Assembly: GCF_016808095.1 (NCBI RefSeq)
Contig: NC_068970.1
Coordinates: 37,048,630-37,112,629 of the forward strand
DNA: 64,000 bases
Source of the DNA: Vigna angularis
Taxonomy: Eukaryota; Streptophyta; Magnoliopsida; Fabales; Fabaceae
Reading direction: 5' to 3'
Position 1 is the stretch's first letter. Each line of letters begins with the position of its first letter. Position numbers and translations under genes: made by a program. Positions 23,561 to 35,589 of this stretch are shown here, one piece after another. The notes below the pieces were generated by a model. The model saw only the letters and a list, made by a program, of their open reading frames with translations, made no database searches and was not told the origin of the DNA.

Positions 23561-26490
23561 TAATAACAAATGAGAATATTTATTTATTCTCTACTACTAC
23601 GAGTTGTTCCTTTAAAAGCATTAATTTTGGAATAGAATATGAACAAAAGAGAGAGAAATATAATTAAACAATAAAAAATAACGTACTTACTCTTTATTTT
23701 TTACATACTTACTTTTTTTTATAAGTCTAATTAGGAATGATAACGGTGTAAAAGTTTAGAAAATAGTTTTAGTGATAATAAGATAAAAATAATACTCATT
23801 ATTTTATTAATAAAAAAATTAATTACAAATAGATTTTCTAATAAAACTTTATTTTTTTAGAAATATTTTCTTAAACTATGATATTTCTCTAAGAACTCTT
23901 ACTCGTTTTTCATCTTTCCTTTGATCAAAGACTATAGTTGGACTTACAACAAATAATCATACAATTTTATAATATCATATATTTGTGAACATAGTAGGTT
24001 CTTTTACTGTCATTTACTATAATGAAATTTATTTTTTTCTTACATGTGAAAATATATTGGTTGAATAGGCACCATTATACTCAGAGTGAGTCTTTGTATG
24101 TATGTGGTCTTACTCATATGTTTAGATCGTTGATATTATTTTTCTATGTGTAGATAGAATTACTTGTGAGTGTGAGTTATTGGAGGAATATATCTTAATA
24201 ACTTTAAGAGCATTAATTCTGGTAAGGGAAGCTAAATTAAATTTAAAAAGTACTATTAAACGGGGGTTTGATATGATGATCTAATTATGAAATTGTAATA
24301 GATATAGTGAAATTTATCTATTTGATTTTATGCTTGTATATGTAGATTAATTTAACATATATAATTGTTATATGTTTACTTGTTATAGTCTTTGAATTAG
24401 AAATGACCAGAGATTAGTCTTACTTAGATATATTGGATAGATAGTTTGGTATGTTATGTTAGAATCTAAAATTATATGTGATTAAACGACTTATGATTGT
24501 GTTGCTTTGATGTTGGTAGGAATTTCTTGGTGAGAAATTAAATTGATTAAAGTGATGTTTCCTAAGCATAATGAGAGTTATATTGTATTTAAATGAGACA
24601 TACTAAGTGATAAAATGCTTAGGAAGAATCAAATTGATCAAACAAATCTTCTAGAAAAACTAAACGGGCACCCCTATAGTGTTATGGGGTGCCAAGCAAA
24701 CAATGTCCATTGTCTCAAGATTATAATCAACACACTAGTCCTCCAAAAGTTGAGTTTGATATCTATTTACATGTTAAAGAGCCATGAGAGCTTTTGCAGG
24801 GGCGTTGCAAATTATATGATGGATGTTGTATTGTGTAATGATGCATAAGATTTTATAAGCTTCCTCTTCTTCAAAATTTTATAAGTTTTAATTATCTCTA
24901 GCTTACCTTTTGTGCTTATTTATGGTTTTAGTATTTGTTTGCTATAACCATGTATTTCACGATAGTAAAAGAGTAGGAACTAGTGAGGAACAACATTGAG
25001 GCTGCTAAGTAGAAACAAATGTTTAGTTTAAGTTAAATATGTTAATATATATTTTTATATTGTTAATCCTCTATAATTGTTTTAAATTTTTTATTTTGAA
25101 ATATATTTGTTATATGAATTGATTATTGAGTACTTAATATCAAATTTTTATTGTGCTTTAATATCAATAACCTAGTAAGTAGATTTTTTCTACTACATTG
25201 GGTTGTTATAAATGGAGTAGGGCATAGACAAATTTTATTATCGCATACTCTTTATAAAGTAAAAAATCATCCTTATTTTCGTTCTTGTACCAACGAGAAT
25301 GAGATTTTTGTCCCACCGTCATCCATCGGGTAACGGATATACTTATACTCATGTCCATATCTATATTCTTAATATTTCAATATTAATTAATTATTTTTAT
25401 AAAAAAATCACATAATAGGAAATATAATATTATCAAATATTTGATATCACAAAGATATATTTTCATATCTTTAGTCTCAAATATTTAGAAAGAAATTTAA
25501 ATTGTACAAATTTCATATTAGGATATCAAATAATAATTGGATAAAAATGAAAAAATTATATAAAATATTTCACAATTACAAATAATTTTTTTTAAAACCA
25601 AAACATCTATAAACTTTGCAAGTATAAGTTAATAAAATTACAATGTATTTTTAAAAAATTATAAACTAGAAAACAAATATTAAAGTTAAAAATATGTCAA
25701 ATGTCTCATTTTCTTAATTTCTTAAATAAAGTTTTATGGAGGAAAAATACTAAAATAATAATAGTTCAAATTTAAACATAAATCTTTTATCTTTTGAACT
25801 TCAATTTATATTGATGGTGTAATTAAAATTTATGAAAAAAATATTAAATTATTATATTATAATAAATAAAAAATATTATGCAATTGTAGTGGTAAAATTA
25901 TACTTGAGAGAATGAATTAAAAAATAAAAATAATTATATAAAAAATTATCAAAATAAGATTCTACATAAAAGAAATAAATAACAAATAAAAATATAAAAA
26001 AATCAAATGATTTGATACACCATTGAATAAAATGGCATAAAGTAAAAAAAACATGTAGTTAAGGGTATGATAATATGAAAATAACTTGGAGATTTGTGAA
26101 AACTTTATAAATATCAAAATAGTCAAACTATTGAAAGATAATGAAAATTGTTTTAGAAAAAAAAAGTTTAAATAATACAAAAGTTAAGGATAACAAAGAA
26201 TAAAAATATATGTTTTTATATTACCTATTAAATAAGGACTTATGTAGTTCAACACTTGAAATTGAGAGTTGGACTTTTGTGTGTGGAAAAAGATAAATAA
26301 CAATAAAAATATTTAGAAATATTAAAAATAATTAAACGTGGGACTTGAAATCTATTTTATCCATTAAAATTGAACATAACCACACAAGAAGAAAAAAATA
26401 TGTAATAAATACAGGAAAAATATCTTACAAATATGAATGGATTTTATAAATATAAAAAAAACTAAACAATTAGAATAGAGCATAAAAAAG

Positions 26491-26492
<2 letters not shown>
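23561..26492. other. AT-rich spacer
   Basis: No gene is supported. A perfect 8-bp inverted repeat (GGCACCCC at 24667-24674, GGGGTGCC at 24686-24693) lies inside a 77-codon frame without domains. The rest is low-complexity A/T sequence. Confidence 0.45.
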
Positions 26493-26536
<44 letters not shown>

Positions 26537-26550
26537 TTATTTATTTATTG
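26493..26550. repeat. AT microsatellite followed by a TTTA run
   Basis: About 40 bases of alternating A and T lead into several TTTA repeats. Confidence 0.9.
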
Positions 26551-26888
26551 TGTGTTTGTTTTTTTAGCAATTAGTTTATCTTAAGAAATTTGGTTCAATT
26601 TAGTTCTTTTAATTTTATAAATGTGTGAATTTAGTTTTTTTAACTAAATTTTGTTAAGTTTATTTGACGTTTCAGATACATTTTATGAAAGCATTTGAGT
26701 TATTTACATCGTACACATTTATGTTTTAATGTTAATTGAGAAACGTGTTTTAAAACGAACTTACCAAAATTTGGTTTAAAAAACTAAATTTAAGTAGTTC
26801 TAAAAACGAGGGACTAAATTAGTCCAAAGTTTTGAACATTGATTAATTACAATCTTTATTGAAAGTTAAAGAATCAAAAACATATTTA

Positions 26889-27734
26889 CATTAGTACAAA
26901 AGTATTCATTGTTCTTTGGCCTTTCATGATCGAATTCGAGGGAGACGTTAAATTGACGTCGAATTTCAAAAATTCGACGTTAATCAAATTGACATCGAAT
27001 TTTGTTAATATTCGATGTTAAGCATTTTTTTTATTTTTTTAATTAATTGTAATCTTTTTTTACAACTCTATGAGACCTGAAAAGCAGAAAAACAACAAAT
27101 TTCACTTTTTGGTATTTTATAAAGCATGAACTAACAAACAACAAAGAAGTTCAATCAAACAACAACAACAACAATCAAGTTCAACCAAAGAACAACAACA
27201 AACAAGTTGAACAAAAAATAACAACAAACAAGTTCAACAAATTAGTTCTTCAAAACGAAAAACGTAAAAGAAAACTAACATTCAAAAGGTGAGTTTGTTA
27301 GAATAAAGTGTTTTCACTAGTGAGAGAGAAAGCAGAATGTGCCTATGCAGAACAAGAACACAAAAATAATCGATCAAAACAAACGAAAATTATACATAAA
27401 GTAGTTAATTAACATGCATTTGTATCAAATGAAAGAAATATTACATGTGATGGTCGTCAAACTTCGTTCGAGAAAACTTTGAGAAGAGAAGAGGGTCTCG
27501 CGTGCTAACTTAAAGTGAATGAATTTTCAATATCCTGCTAAAATTAAAAAGGGGAAACTTTTGGCTAACAAATAATACGTCGAAGCTCCTACAAAATTCG
27601 ACGTATTATATGTGGTTTAAAAGAAAAAAGAAAAAAAGATTTATTTATAAAAATGTCACTGGTCATTTTTAACGTTGACTATTTAGTGGTTGGACGTTGA
27701 ATGCGTGACGTTATACGCTGTTTTTGCACTAGTG
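26889..27734. mobile_element. Small non-autonomous CACTA-type element
   Basis: The left end reads CATTAGTACAAAAG and the right end, reverse-complemented, CACTAGTGCAAAAACAG, a CACTA-like terminal inverted repeat. TTA flanks both ends (26886-26888 and 27735-27737), the 3-bp target duplication expected of CACTA elements. Subterminal words TTCGACGT and GACGTCGAAT recur in both directions at 26940-27020 and 27580-27700, as CACTA subterminal repeats do. The interior (27125-27260) is CAA-rich and there is no transposase. Confidence 0.7.
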
Positions 27735-27737
27735 TTA

Positions 27738-28009
27738 ATCATTTTTTTAATGAAGAAGTATGGTTAAAACATTTCTTTTATGCTCAATTTGCTTTGATAT
27801 TATTATTATTATTTGTGTGTATATATATTATATATTTCATACAATCAAATATATATTTGTATTAATAAATATTACATTATTAATTATTGAAAAGTTTCCA
27901 AAAACACATAAGGAAATACAAATTAAAAATATATATACATCAAATTATTTTTGAAAACAAATAAAAATATAATCTATCTCTTAGGTAACGTGGAACCTAA
28001 TCAACTCAT
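27738..28009. other. Short AT-rich spacer
   Basis: Contains a 64-codon hydrophobic frame without recognisable features and nothing else of note. Confidence 0.4.
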
Positions 28010-28215
28010 GTACTAAGTTGGAAATCCAAGTATGAGTCTTAGTTTCGCATTGGATAGAAATGAGAAAGTAGAGCACTATATAAAGGTGAAAGACCCATTG
28101 ACCCATTGCCTTAAGGTTTTGAGTAGATAGTGGTATTAATCCCTTATATGGTTGGGATCATATCTCATTGATGTTTGTATCTCCCTAATGAACCTCCTCC
28201 TTGATTATGTGGACA
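28010..28215 (+). repeat. Isolated diverged TRIM LTR-like unit
   Basis: It shares the pattern GTTGGAAATCCAAG, a TATATAAAGG TATA-like box, and CCCATTGCCTTAAGG with the three LTR units at 28828-29702. It stands about 600 bp to their left, so it may be a separate insertion. Confidence 0.5.
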
Positions 28216-28827
28216 GTATGATCATGATAGTCAACACAAACAACCAAAAAATAACCACAAGTTAAGTTAATTTAAAACAAATTAGCAACATATCAAAATA
28301 TATTTATCATGAATGTTTAATTATTCACATGCATATATACAATAAGCCTTGCTAACAAAAATGTTATTAGTGATTTTATCATTTATATTTGTTCCTCAAT
28401 CCAATAAAGGTGTAAAGAAAATTATTGTCATCCTTATCTCTTGCCATAACAAAGGTACAATGAACTTTGACGCCTTTCAAAAATATCAATATCGAACAAG
28501 TTCTAGACACTAAATCTTGAATTATACTAACGTTCATTGGCCTATTATTAGTAATTTTATGCATACAAGGTATTAATCGAATTTCCACAAAAATCTCTTT
28601 CATCTTTTTATCACCTTATATCTTAATTTTTAATTTAGATTAAGTGAACCAAAAAAATCTCTTTCAATAATTGTACTTTCAAACTAAGATATATAATCAT
28701 CCTAACTATATTTTATTTCTCAACCAAAATAATAACATTTTAATTTATGTTACCTATCAATAATATACATTTATGAAATAGTTCAATTAATTTAACAAAA
28801 TCCGCTTTAAAAGGGTAATATCATTTA
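28216..28827. other. AT-rich spacer between TRIM-like units
   Basis: The 74-codon minus frame at 28379-28603 has no recognisable domain. No other feature is seen. Confidence 0.4.
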
Positions 28828-29702
28828 TGCTGGAATTCAAGTGAGTTTAAGTCCTATGTGCGGTAGAGATGAAAAATTTGAACATCATATAAGAATGAAG
28901 GCTCATAAAATCACTATCTTAAGGTTTTTGATTGGAAGTTGTGTCAATTTCTTATGTGACGTTGTGTTTTCTTGATAAATTCTCTTCTTGAAAGATCTAT
29001 CAATAATATCAAAGTTGTGATAATTAGTCTTGGTGACCGATTCATATGAGACCAACATGGTCTAGATTGTTGGGAATTCAAGTGTAAGTTTGTTGGATAA
29101 AAATGAGAAAGTTAAGCAACATATAAGAATGAAAATCCATAAATCCATTACCTTAAGGTTTTGGGTTTTGGAAGTGATGTCAATCTTTTATGTGAGTTAA
29201 ACCTATGTCTCATTAGTATTGTATCTCCTCAATAAATTCTCCCCTTGATATACCTATTAATGGTATCATAGCTGATAGTTTGTCTTGGTGACAAACTCAA
29301 GTAAGGTACAATATGGGTGAAGAATCCTAGATGTGAGGATTTCTTATATTGAAAGTTTTCCTAACAAGGGTTTCAAGCCAATGTGTCCTATTGTGGTATA
29401 ATAACAGTATGTGATGGTCAAAATTGAAGTGCTCGTTGTTGGGAATGCTTCCGTTTAAGGAGAAGTGTACCAATGTGAAGGGAACTCACTTTTGAGAGGA
29501 AGATTGTTGGTAAACCAAATGTGATTCTAAGTCCCACAATGGATAGAGATGAGAAAGTTGACACCATATATAAGGATGAAGACCTACAAACCATTGCTTT
29601 AATGTTTTTGTTTGGAAGTGGTATCAATCCCTTATAAGTTGGATTCATGTTTCATTGTTGTTGAATCTTCTTAATGAATTCCTCCTCCTGAAAGATCCAT
29701 CA
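28828..29702 (+). mobile_element. TRIM-like element with three LTR units in tandem
   Basis: Three related units lie at 28828-29002, 29068-29259 and 29505-29702. Each begins TG(T/C)TGG and carries a CATATAAG or TATATAAG box and a CCTTAAGGTTTTGG-like block. Just after the second unit is TGGTATCATAGC (29261-29272), one base off the copia initiator tRNA-Met primer site. Just before the third is a purine run, GAGAGGAAGAT. That gives LTR, primer site, 245-bp interior, polypurine tract, LTR, the layout of a terminal-repeat retrotransposon in miniature. The interior has no gag or pol. A 76-codon minus frame at 29418 spans unit sequence and is not a gene. Confidence 0.6.
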
Positions 29703-30860
29703 ATTCGAGTGTTCAATATGAGGCTTGAGTGTTATTCCTCTTAAAGGAGAGACCTTATATGATATCTTCCTCACTAAAGTTGTGAAATGTTGTTTGAGCG
29801 ATAAGATGCAAAACTTAAACAATTTTCAAGCACTTAAGTACTGCATATTCTTAAAAGAGAAAATCGATATATCTTTTTCTCACTCAAATAACCAAATTGT
29901 CGCTTAAGCAACTATATTAGTAAAGGAGACATAATTTATATGTTCTCTCTTATTCAAATCATAAGCCTTGAATTTTTAGAAACATCACTTAAGCAACAAA
30001 TTTAACACGATAATACTCTAAATATTGCCTAAACCATACTCATTGTCACAAATAAAAAATTTAATCAAACAAAAAATTGAAGATTTATTACATTTTCAAA
30101 AAAGTTTCCCAACTTATTCCTAATAAACCTATTTTTAGTTTAATTGATTTTTTAGCTCTAAATGGCACACAAGTAAAACAACTCAAGACTAATAAATCTC
30201 ATATTAGCCCACGATAATCCTCACATTCCTATAATTCATTCAACAATCCAACTAAGGATATTTTCAACAATATTATTTTAAACCTGTATCAACAATATGC
30301 CTACCTATATAAGTTCAAATATTCATAATGTGTACTAATACACCTTTTAAATTCTTCAACTCAACAAAGTTTCAAACATTCTAAACTAATTCTAGTAGCA
30401 TTGATAGACATACAAGTCATTCACTAGTATATATCTTGGGTTTGCGTTTCACAAAAGGTTCAATCTTGAACTTCAATTAACTGTCTTTATCTCAAAATAT
30501 CGCATCCCTTAAAATGATTACTCTGAAAGTAAAAAACATTTATAAAATTTCTAACTCCTACAGAATTTTATCCAAAAACCAAAACATCATTATATACTAG
30601 ATTAATTGATATTCATCTTTATTGATTTGATCAGATCTCACATAGAGCACAATTTAATCCGTGTAAGTGTAGAAAAAATAAATTATAAGAAAAAAAAATA
30701 GCTTTTGTAAACTAATAAGTAAAAATGATACTCACATTAATTCTATTTATAAGACATAAACTAGAAGCTTGGTTTTCTTCTTTTATAAAAACTAATCTAA
30801 TATAATTCTTACATTAATATTTTTGTATGAAATATATTTAATTAGGAATAACTTTATTAA
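29703..30860. other. AT-rich spacer
   Basis: No gene, RNA or bounded repeat is recognised. Confidence 0.45.
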
Positions 30861-31135
30861 TTTTTAATATAGATGGCAAATGAAATACATAATGTTTTTT
30901 TTTTCTAGAAGAGTGTAACTTGGAATTTTGTTTAGAATACTAATAATAAGGGACTAAAGGAATTAACACTAATAAAAATATGTCTTATTAATATATTTTT
31001 TTTCTAGAATATGAATTTTTAAAATTTTTAATATAGATGGCAAATGAAATACATAAATGTTTTTTTTCTAGAAGAGTGTAACTTGGAATTTTGTTTAGAA
31101 TATTAGTAATGGGGGACTAAAGGAATATTAACTTG
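30861..31135. repeat. Tandem duplication of about 164 bp
   Basis: AGATGGCAAATGAAATACAT followed by a T run, TCTAGAAGAGTGTAAC and TTGGAATTTTGTTTAGAATA occurs at 30871 and again at 31035 with few differences, an offset of 164 bp. Confidence 0.75.
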
Positions 31136-31136
31136 G

Positions 31137-31302
31137 AATTTATATTCAAATAATATTTTGTTGATACAATTTCTATAAAATTGTTCATTTATTCTTGCTA
31201 AACTCCACCGATTATATAGTTAATATTTTGTTAACCACCACTTTTCATGGTTTCTCTTTCATGCACTAGTTTTTATTTTCAATTTCTCTACCAATCATAT
31301 GT
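31137..31302 (+). repeat. Left copy of a 165-bp direct repeat
   Basis: It matches 34187-34351 closely, including TTCTTGCTAAACYCCACCRA and CATGCACTAGTTTTTATTTT. The copies are about 3,050 bp apart in the same orientation. Confidence 0.75.
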
Positions 31303-31574
31303 TTATTAATAAGACACTAATAAAAATGTCTTATTAATATTAAAATTAATTTTAAAAAACATGTAATTTGAAACAAATTCAATATTACTAACTAAACTGA
31401 CTATTTTTCAATTATAGTGAGTTAATGAAATAATTCTTATGAAAACCATTAGAAAAATATGTATTAAAAATAAAAGATACTCTTTTGTTAGGTTTGATGC
31501 AAAACCAGAACAAATTTTCATGAGAAAAAGAGTTAGAACTTTTTCTTGTATAGGAAACAATAAAATTATAGACG

Positions 31575-31575
<1 letters not shown>

Positions 31576-31635
<60 letters not shown>
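31576..31635. repeat. TA microsatellite
   Basis: About 60 bases of alternating T and A. Frames through it encode only I/Y runs. Confidence 0.95.
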
Positions 31636-31639
<4 letters not shown>

Positions 31640-34186
31640 TTATAGTATAAAATAACTACACCAAAATACATATTAAAATCATTATATACCATGAATTTAA
31701 ACAAATTTTAGTTAATATTTATTTTCCAACATCCTTTTTGTAGGTATTAGAATTATGAAAGTACATTGAAGTAGTGTGTATTATAATTTTAAAATACAGA
31801 TATAACCGTAAAATGAAAGAACAATGATATCTTCAATAATATCTTGGTATAAATTGTATAATTATTATTGCATCAACAATAAAGTCAGGTGGCAGGACTA
31901 GATATAATTAATGTTTCTGATCTCAAACAAGTATCCAGGAAAGAGATATCTGTACATTCTAAATTTCTTTTGTAACAGAATCACATTCACATGTAGTCCA
32001 ATCCTACAAGGAAACACCAAAATAGGAAAATGGAATGTGATTTTTTTAGCATGTTTTACTAAACTTGTTAATATTTAGTGTTTAAATATTTATTGAACTT
32101 TTTTATTCAAAAACATCATAAATATTACCAAATTAAGACATTTGGTAACATTATATATATATATATATATATGATTATCACAAGATTAAATTGAATAAAG
32201 GAATAAATAAATAATTTAAATAGTAAATCTAAAATGTATTAATCTGGTTCAAAAATAATTATATTTTAAAGGAATCTTAAAAAAGACACGTATACTTGAA
32301 TCAAATAATCATTTTTATTAATTATTAAATATTATTTATTTATCTATCTATATATTTCTGTATATATAAACAAAATGGTATCTTAATGTCTTTTAGATAT
32401 TGATACATTATTTTTCTTTTTCAAAACTTCAAAGGGATTTATGTACATTTTTGGTAAAGTCAAACATAAGTAAATTTTAATTTATATTTTTGGTCAAATA
32501 ATTTTTTCTCTTCTATATTTTTTCTCTTCTCCTGAAATATAGTTTTGAATAATACTGCATTTATTCACTCAAGTAAGTTATAAGTTAACAGCGAACAACA
32601 CTGCACAGTGATAATTTAGAAAGATAAAACCCTATATGGATAAAAATTAATTTTGACTGAGATAGAGAAAATCCAATTTCAGACGTTTCATTAATTTCTT
32701 TCACAGTAGTGAAACAGATAGGTACAGTGCATCAATATCTGTTCCACCAACAACGTTTAGTCAACAACCGAGTTATTCAAGAAAAGAAAGAAACTATCGT
32801 TCTGTACAGCACAGAAGGGAGAAAAAGATGGAGTGAAAGAAAAAAAAAAAAAAATTAACAGTGAAAGTAAATATTATTTCATTAAAAAAATATTTTATTC
32901 ATTATTAAACGCGTCTCGTACAATCTGTTATTTATAACTATATTATTTTTTAACACGTCCTATCTTATTTTTCTTATAAATTTTTATTATTTTAAAATTA
33001 TTTATATCCTTTAAGAACATCTCATATCACAAATTTTCGCTATTTATTATATAAATATTATTATTATTATTATTATACTTTTTTTCTTTTATAATAAAAA
33101 GTTACTGGATATCTTTTCTTTTCACTAGTTTACAAAAATATGCCTATTACTTTTAGTTAGAAAAAAACTGTATTCATATGTATTTTATTAAAGAATAAAA
33201 TTATTTTAAGTTAATAAAAAAAGTTGCATAATTAAAAATATCATAGTTAAACAACAATATAATGAATTAATTATGCCATGCAAAAACATTTTTCCTTTTT
33301 TTTTTTGTTGAGAAGAAAGTGCATAATACTTCACATTCAACCTTCTCTTCTCCTCTATGTTTCTCCTTGTCTCATTCTTTTTGTATTTCCGTTGTGCAAT
33401 CTAAAAGAAACCTACAGTAATAATGAAATATAAATCTTTGAAATTGAAGCATTATTTAGGGTTAATTTTGATAGATAAATGTTAGGAAGTAATGTATATA
33501 AGAGATTAAATGAGGTTCATAGATTCTCACAAAAAAGGTATGAGTGTAAGATGAATTAACCTTGGAGTGTTATTTGTAACACATGTTTTAATATGAGATG
33601 TATAAAATTGACAGTGGATTTCACATGAGGAAAAGGCTGCAACTTAACTAACCTAATTACTGGTATTTAGAATATGATAGGAAGAGAGAGAGAGAGAGAG
33701 AGAAGTAGGGACCCTCAAAAACTGAAGTAGGTGGCAGTTAGTTTTTGTTCAAATTCTTCTTCTATTGGGGTCCTAAACAAAGGTCCCATTATTCTGCCAC
33801 TACTTTTTTTATTATTACTACTAAGAACTCAGTCACTATGCATGGAAGCTTGAAAAGGATGATCCAGATGTGTAGAGTGAGGCTATAGTACTGGTTTATG
33901 CCATTAATGGTAAGTTGCATATTCATTCATGTGAACAAGATTTGGGAGATTTTCTTTGGCTTTTCCATGATGCATGAAATCATATCTCTGTAGTCTACAC
34001 CCTTGCATTGGGAACCTGCGATAATAACGTCTTCCACTACTTACAACATTTGCACTGCTAATTTTTCTCTAAAATTTCTTTACCAATAAAGTGCTTTTTA
34101 TATGGTTTTCATCAATGTCAATTTTTAAAATTCATTAAAAGTTATTCATATATACCTCTTCCATCTTAAAATATTTATATTCTTCA
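31636..34186. other. AT-rich spacer with microsatellites
   Basis: Holds a TA run at 32152-32172, a TTA run near 33057-33076 and an AG run near 33680-33705. The less AT-rich patch at 33690-34020 has no frame or recognised RNA. No gene is supported. Confidence 0.45.
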
Positions 34187-34351
34187 AATTTATATTCAAA
34201 TAATATTTTCTTGATACAATTTCAATAAAATTGTTCCTTTATTCTTGCTAAACCCCACCAATTATATACTTAATATTTTGTTAACCACTATCTTTCATGT
34301 TTCTCTTTCATGCACTAGTTTTTATTTTCAATTTCTCTACCAATCATATAT
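34187..34351 (+). repeat. Right copy of the 165-bp direct repeat
   Basis: Partner of 31137-31302; the two lack TG...CA ends, so they are not obviously LTRs. Confidence 0.75.
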
Positions 34352-34639
34352 TTAAGATGTGAGAAAAGTTATGTATGTAATGTGAGTAAAGTTTTTGTTA
34401 TTTTTTTAATTACATTTGGAGTTTCATCTTATAAATTTATATTTTACTAAATGTATTATGTTTTACTAAATGTATTATGTATTACTAAAATCAAACTCTA
34501 AATTTAATTGAAGCACGTTACATATTATATAATATAATAATAATTTTTATCTTATATTATACTCAATAGTTTCTAAAAAAACAAAGATATGGATAAGATC
34601 TATCTTTAATTACACATTACTTAGTTTTTTGTTTTACTT

Positions 34640-34990
34640 TATTTTTAAACCAGGTAAAACAATTATTATTAGATGTATTATTGAATTTTAAAATATTTTA
34701 TAAAATATTATTAGAACTAATGCAAGTCATAATTTTCTGTTTTACTTTGTAAGTAAAACAATTATTATTAAATGTTTTGTTAAAATATAAAATATTTTAT
34801 AAACAATTATTTAAAATAACATTTAATGCCAAATTCACATGTTAAGAACAATGCAAGTCACCTTTAAAATGATATGTTTTTGTGTTTTACTTTCTCAAGA
34901 ATTAAGGTAAAACAATTACTATTAAATGTGTTATTAAAATTTAATTTTTTTTATAAAATAGTAATTAATGCCAAATTCACATGTTCACTT
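34640..34990. repeat. Imperfect AT-rich repeats built on GTAAAACAATTA
   Basis: GTAAAACAATTATTATTA-like words occur near 34653, 34752 and 34907, each followed by AAAATATTTTATAAA-like sequence. AATGCCAAATTCACATGTT occurs twice. The copies look like decayed tandem or nested repeats. Confidence 0.55.
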
Positions 34991-35289
34991 ATATCTTTTT
35001 AAAATATTTTTTTTTGTAAAATCTTAATTTTATATTGTTAATATAAAATGATATAATTATCAGAAAAATAAAATATATTAAATTTTAGTTATTTTTATTT
35101 TTAGTTGTTAAAATTCTGGATATTTTATTTAGATGAGTAGTTTTCACTTTTTTTATAAATGATTATAAAATATGAAAATATCAAATATAAAACTTATCAT
35201 ATAAGGGATGTTAATAAAATTAATCTAAAAAGTAACAACTACATATGTAAAATCCATTAAAAATAATAATAATAATAAATATAATAAAT

Positions 35290-35292
<3 letters not shown>

Positions 35293-35340
<48 letters not shown>
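35293..35340. repeat. AT microsatellite
   Basis: About 48 bases of alternating A and T, with further AT-rich sequence to 35360. Confidence 0.9.
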
Positions 35341-35342
<2 letters not shown>

Positions 35343-35589
35343 TTATATATTTATATATAAAAAGATAATATGATTGCAAAATGACAAAAAAACCTTTCAG
35401 AAGTGGAATGGTGAGCAAGACACTTTTGGTGGTGAAGTCAAAATATTATTTTTTATAAAATAGTATTTTTAATAAAATATTAAAAAAAAATAAATAAATA
35501 AATAAAAAGACAAAACTACTTTCAGAAGTAGAGTTAAGGGTGAACAATTTTCTCTAATGAGATTTAAATATTATTTAAAAAAAAAAACT

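Noticed and set aside
31408..31704. Hydrophobic I/Y-repeat frames as membrane proteins.
   Set aside because: They are translations of a TA microsatellite.
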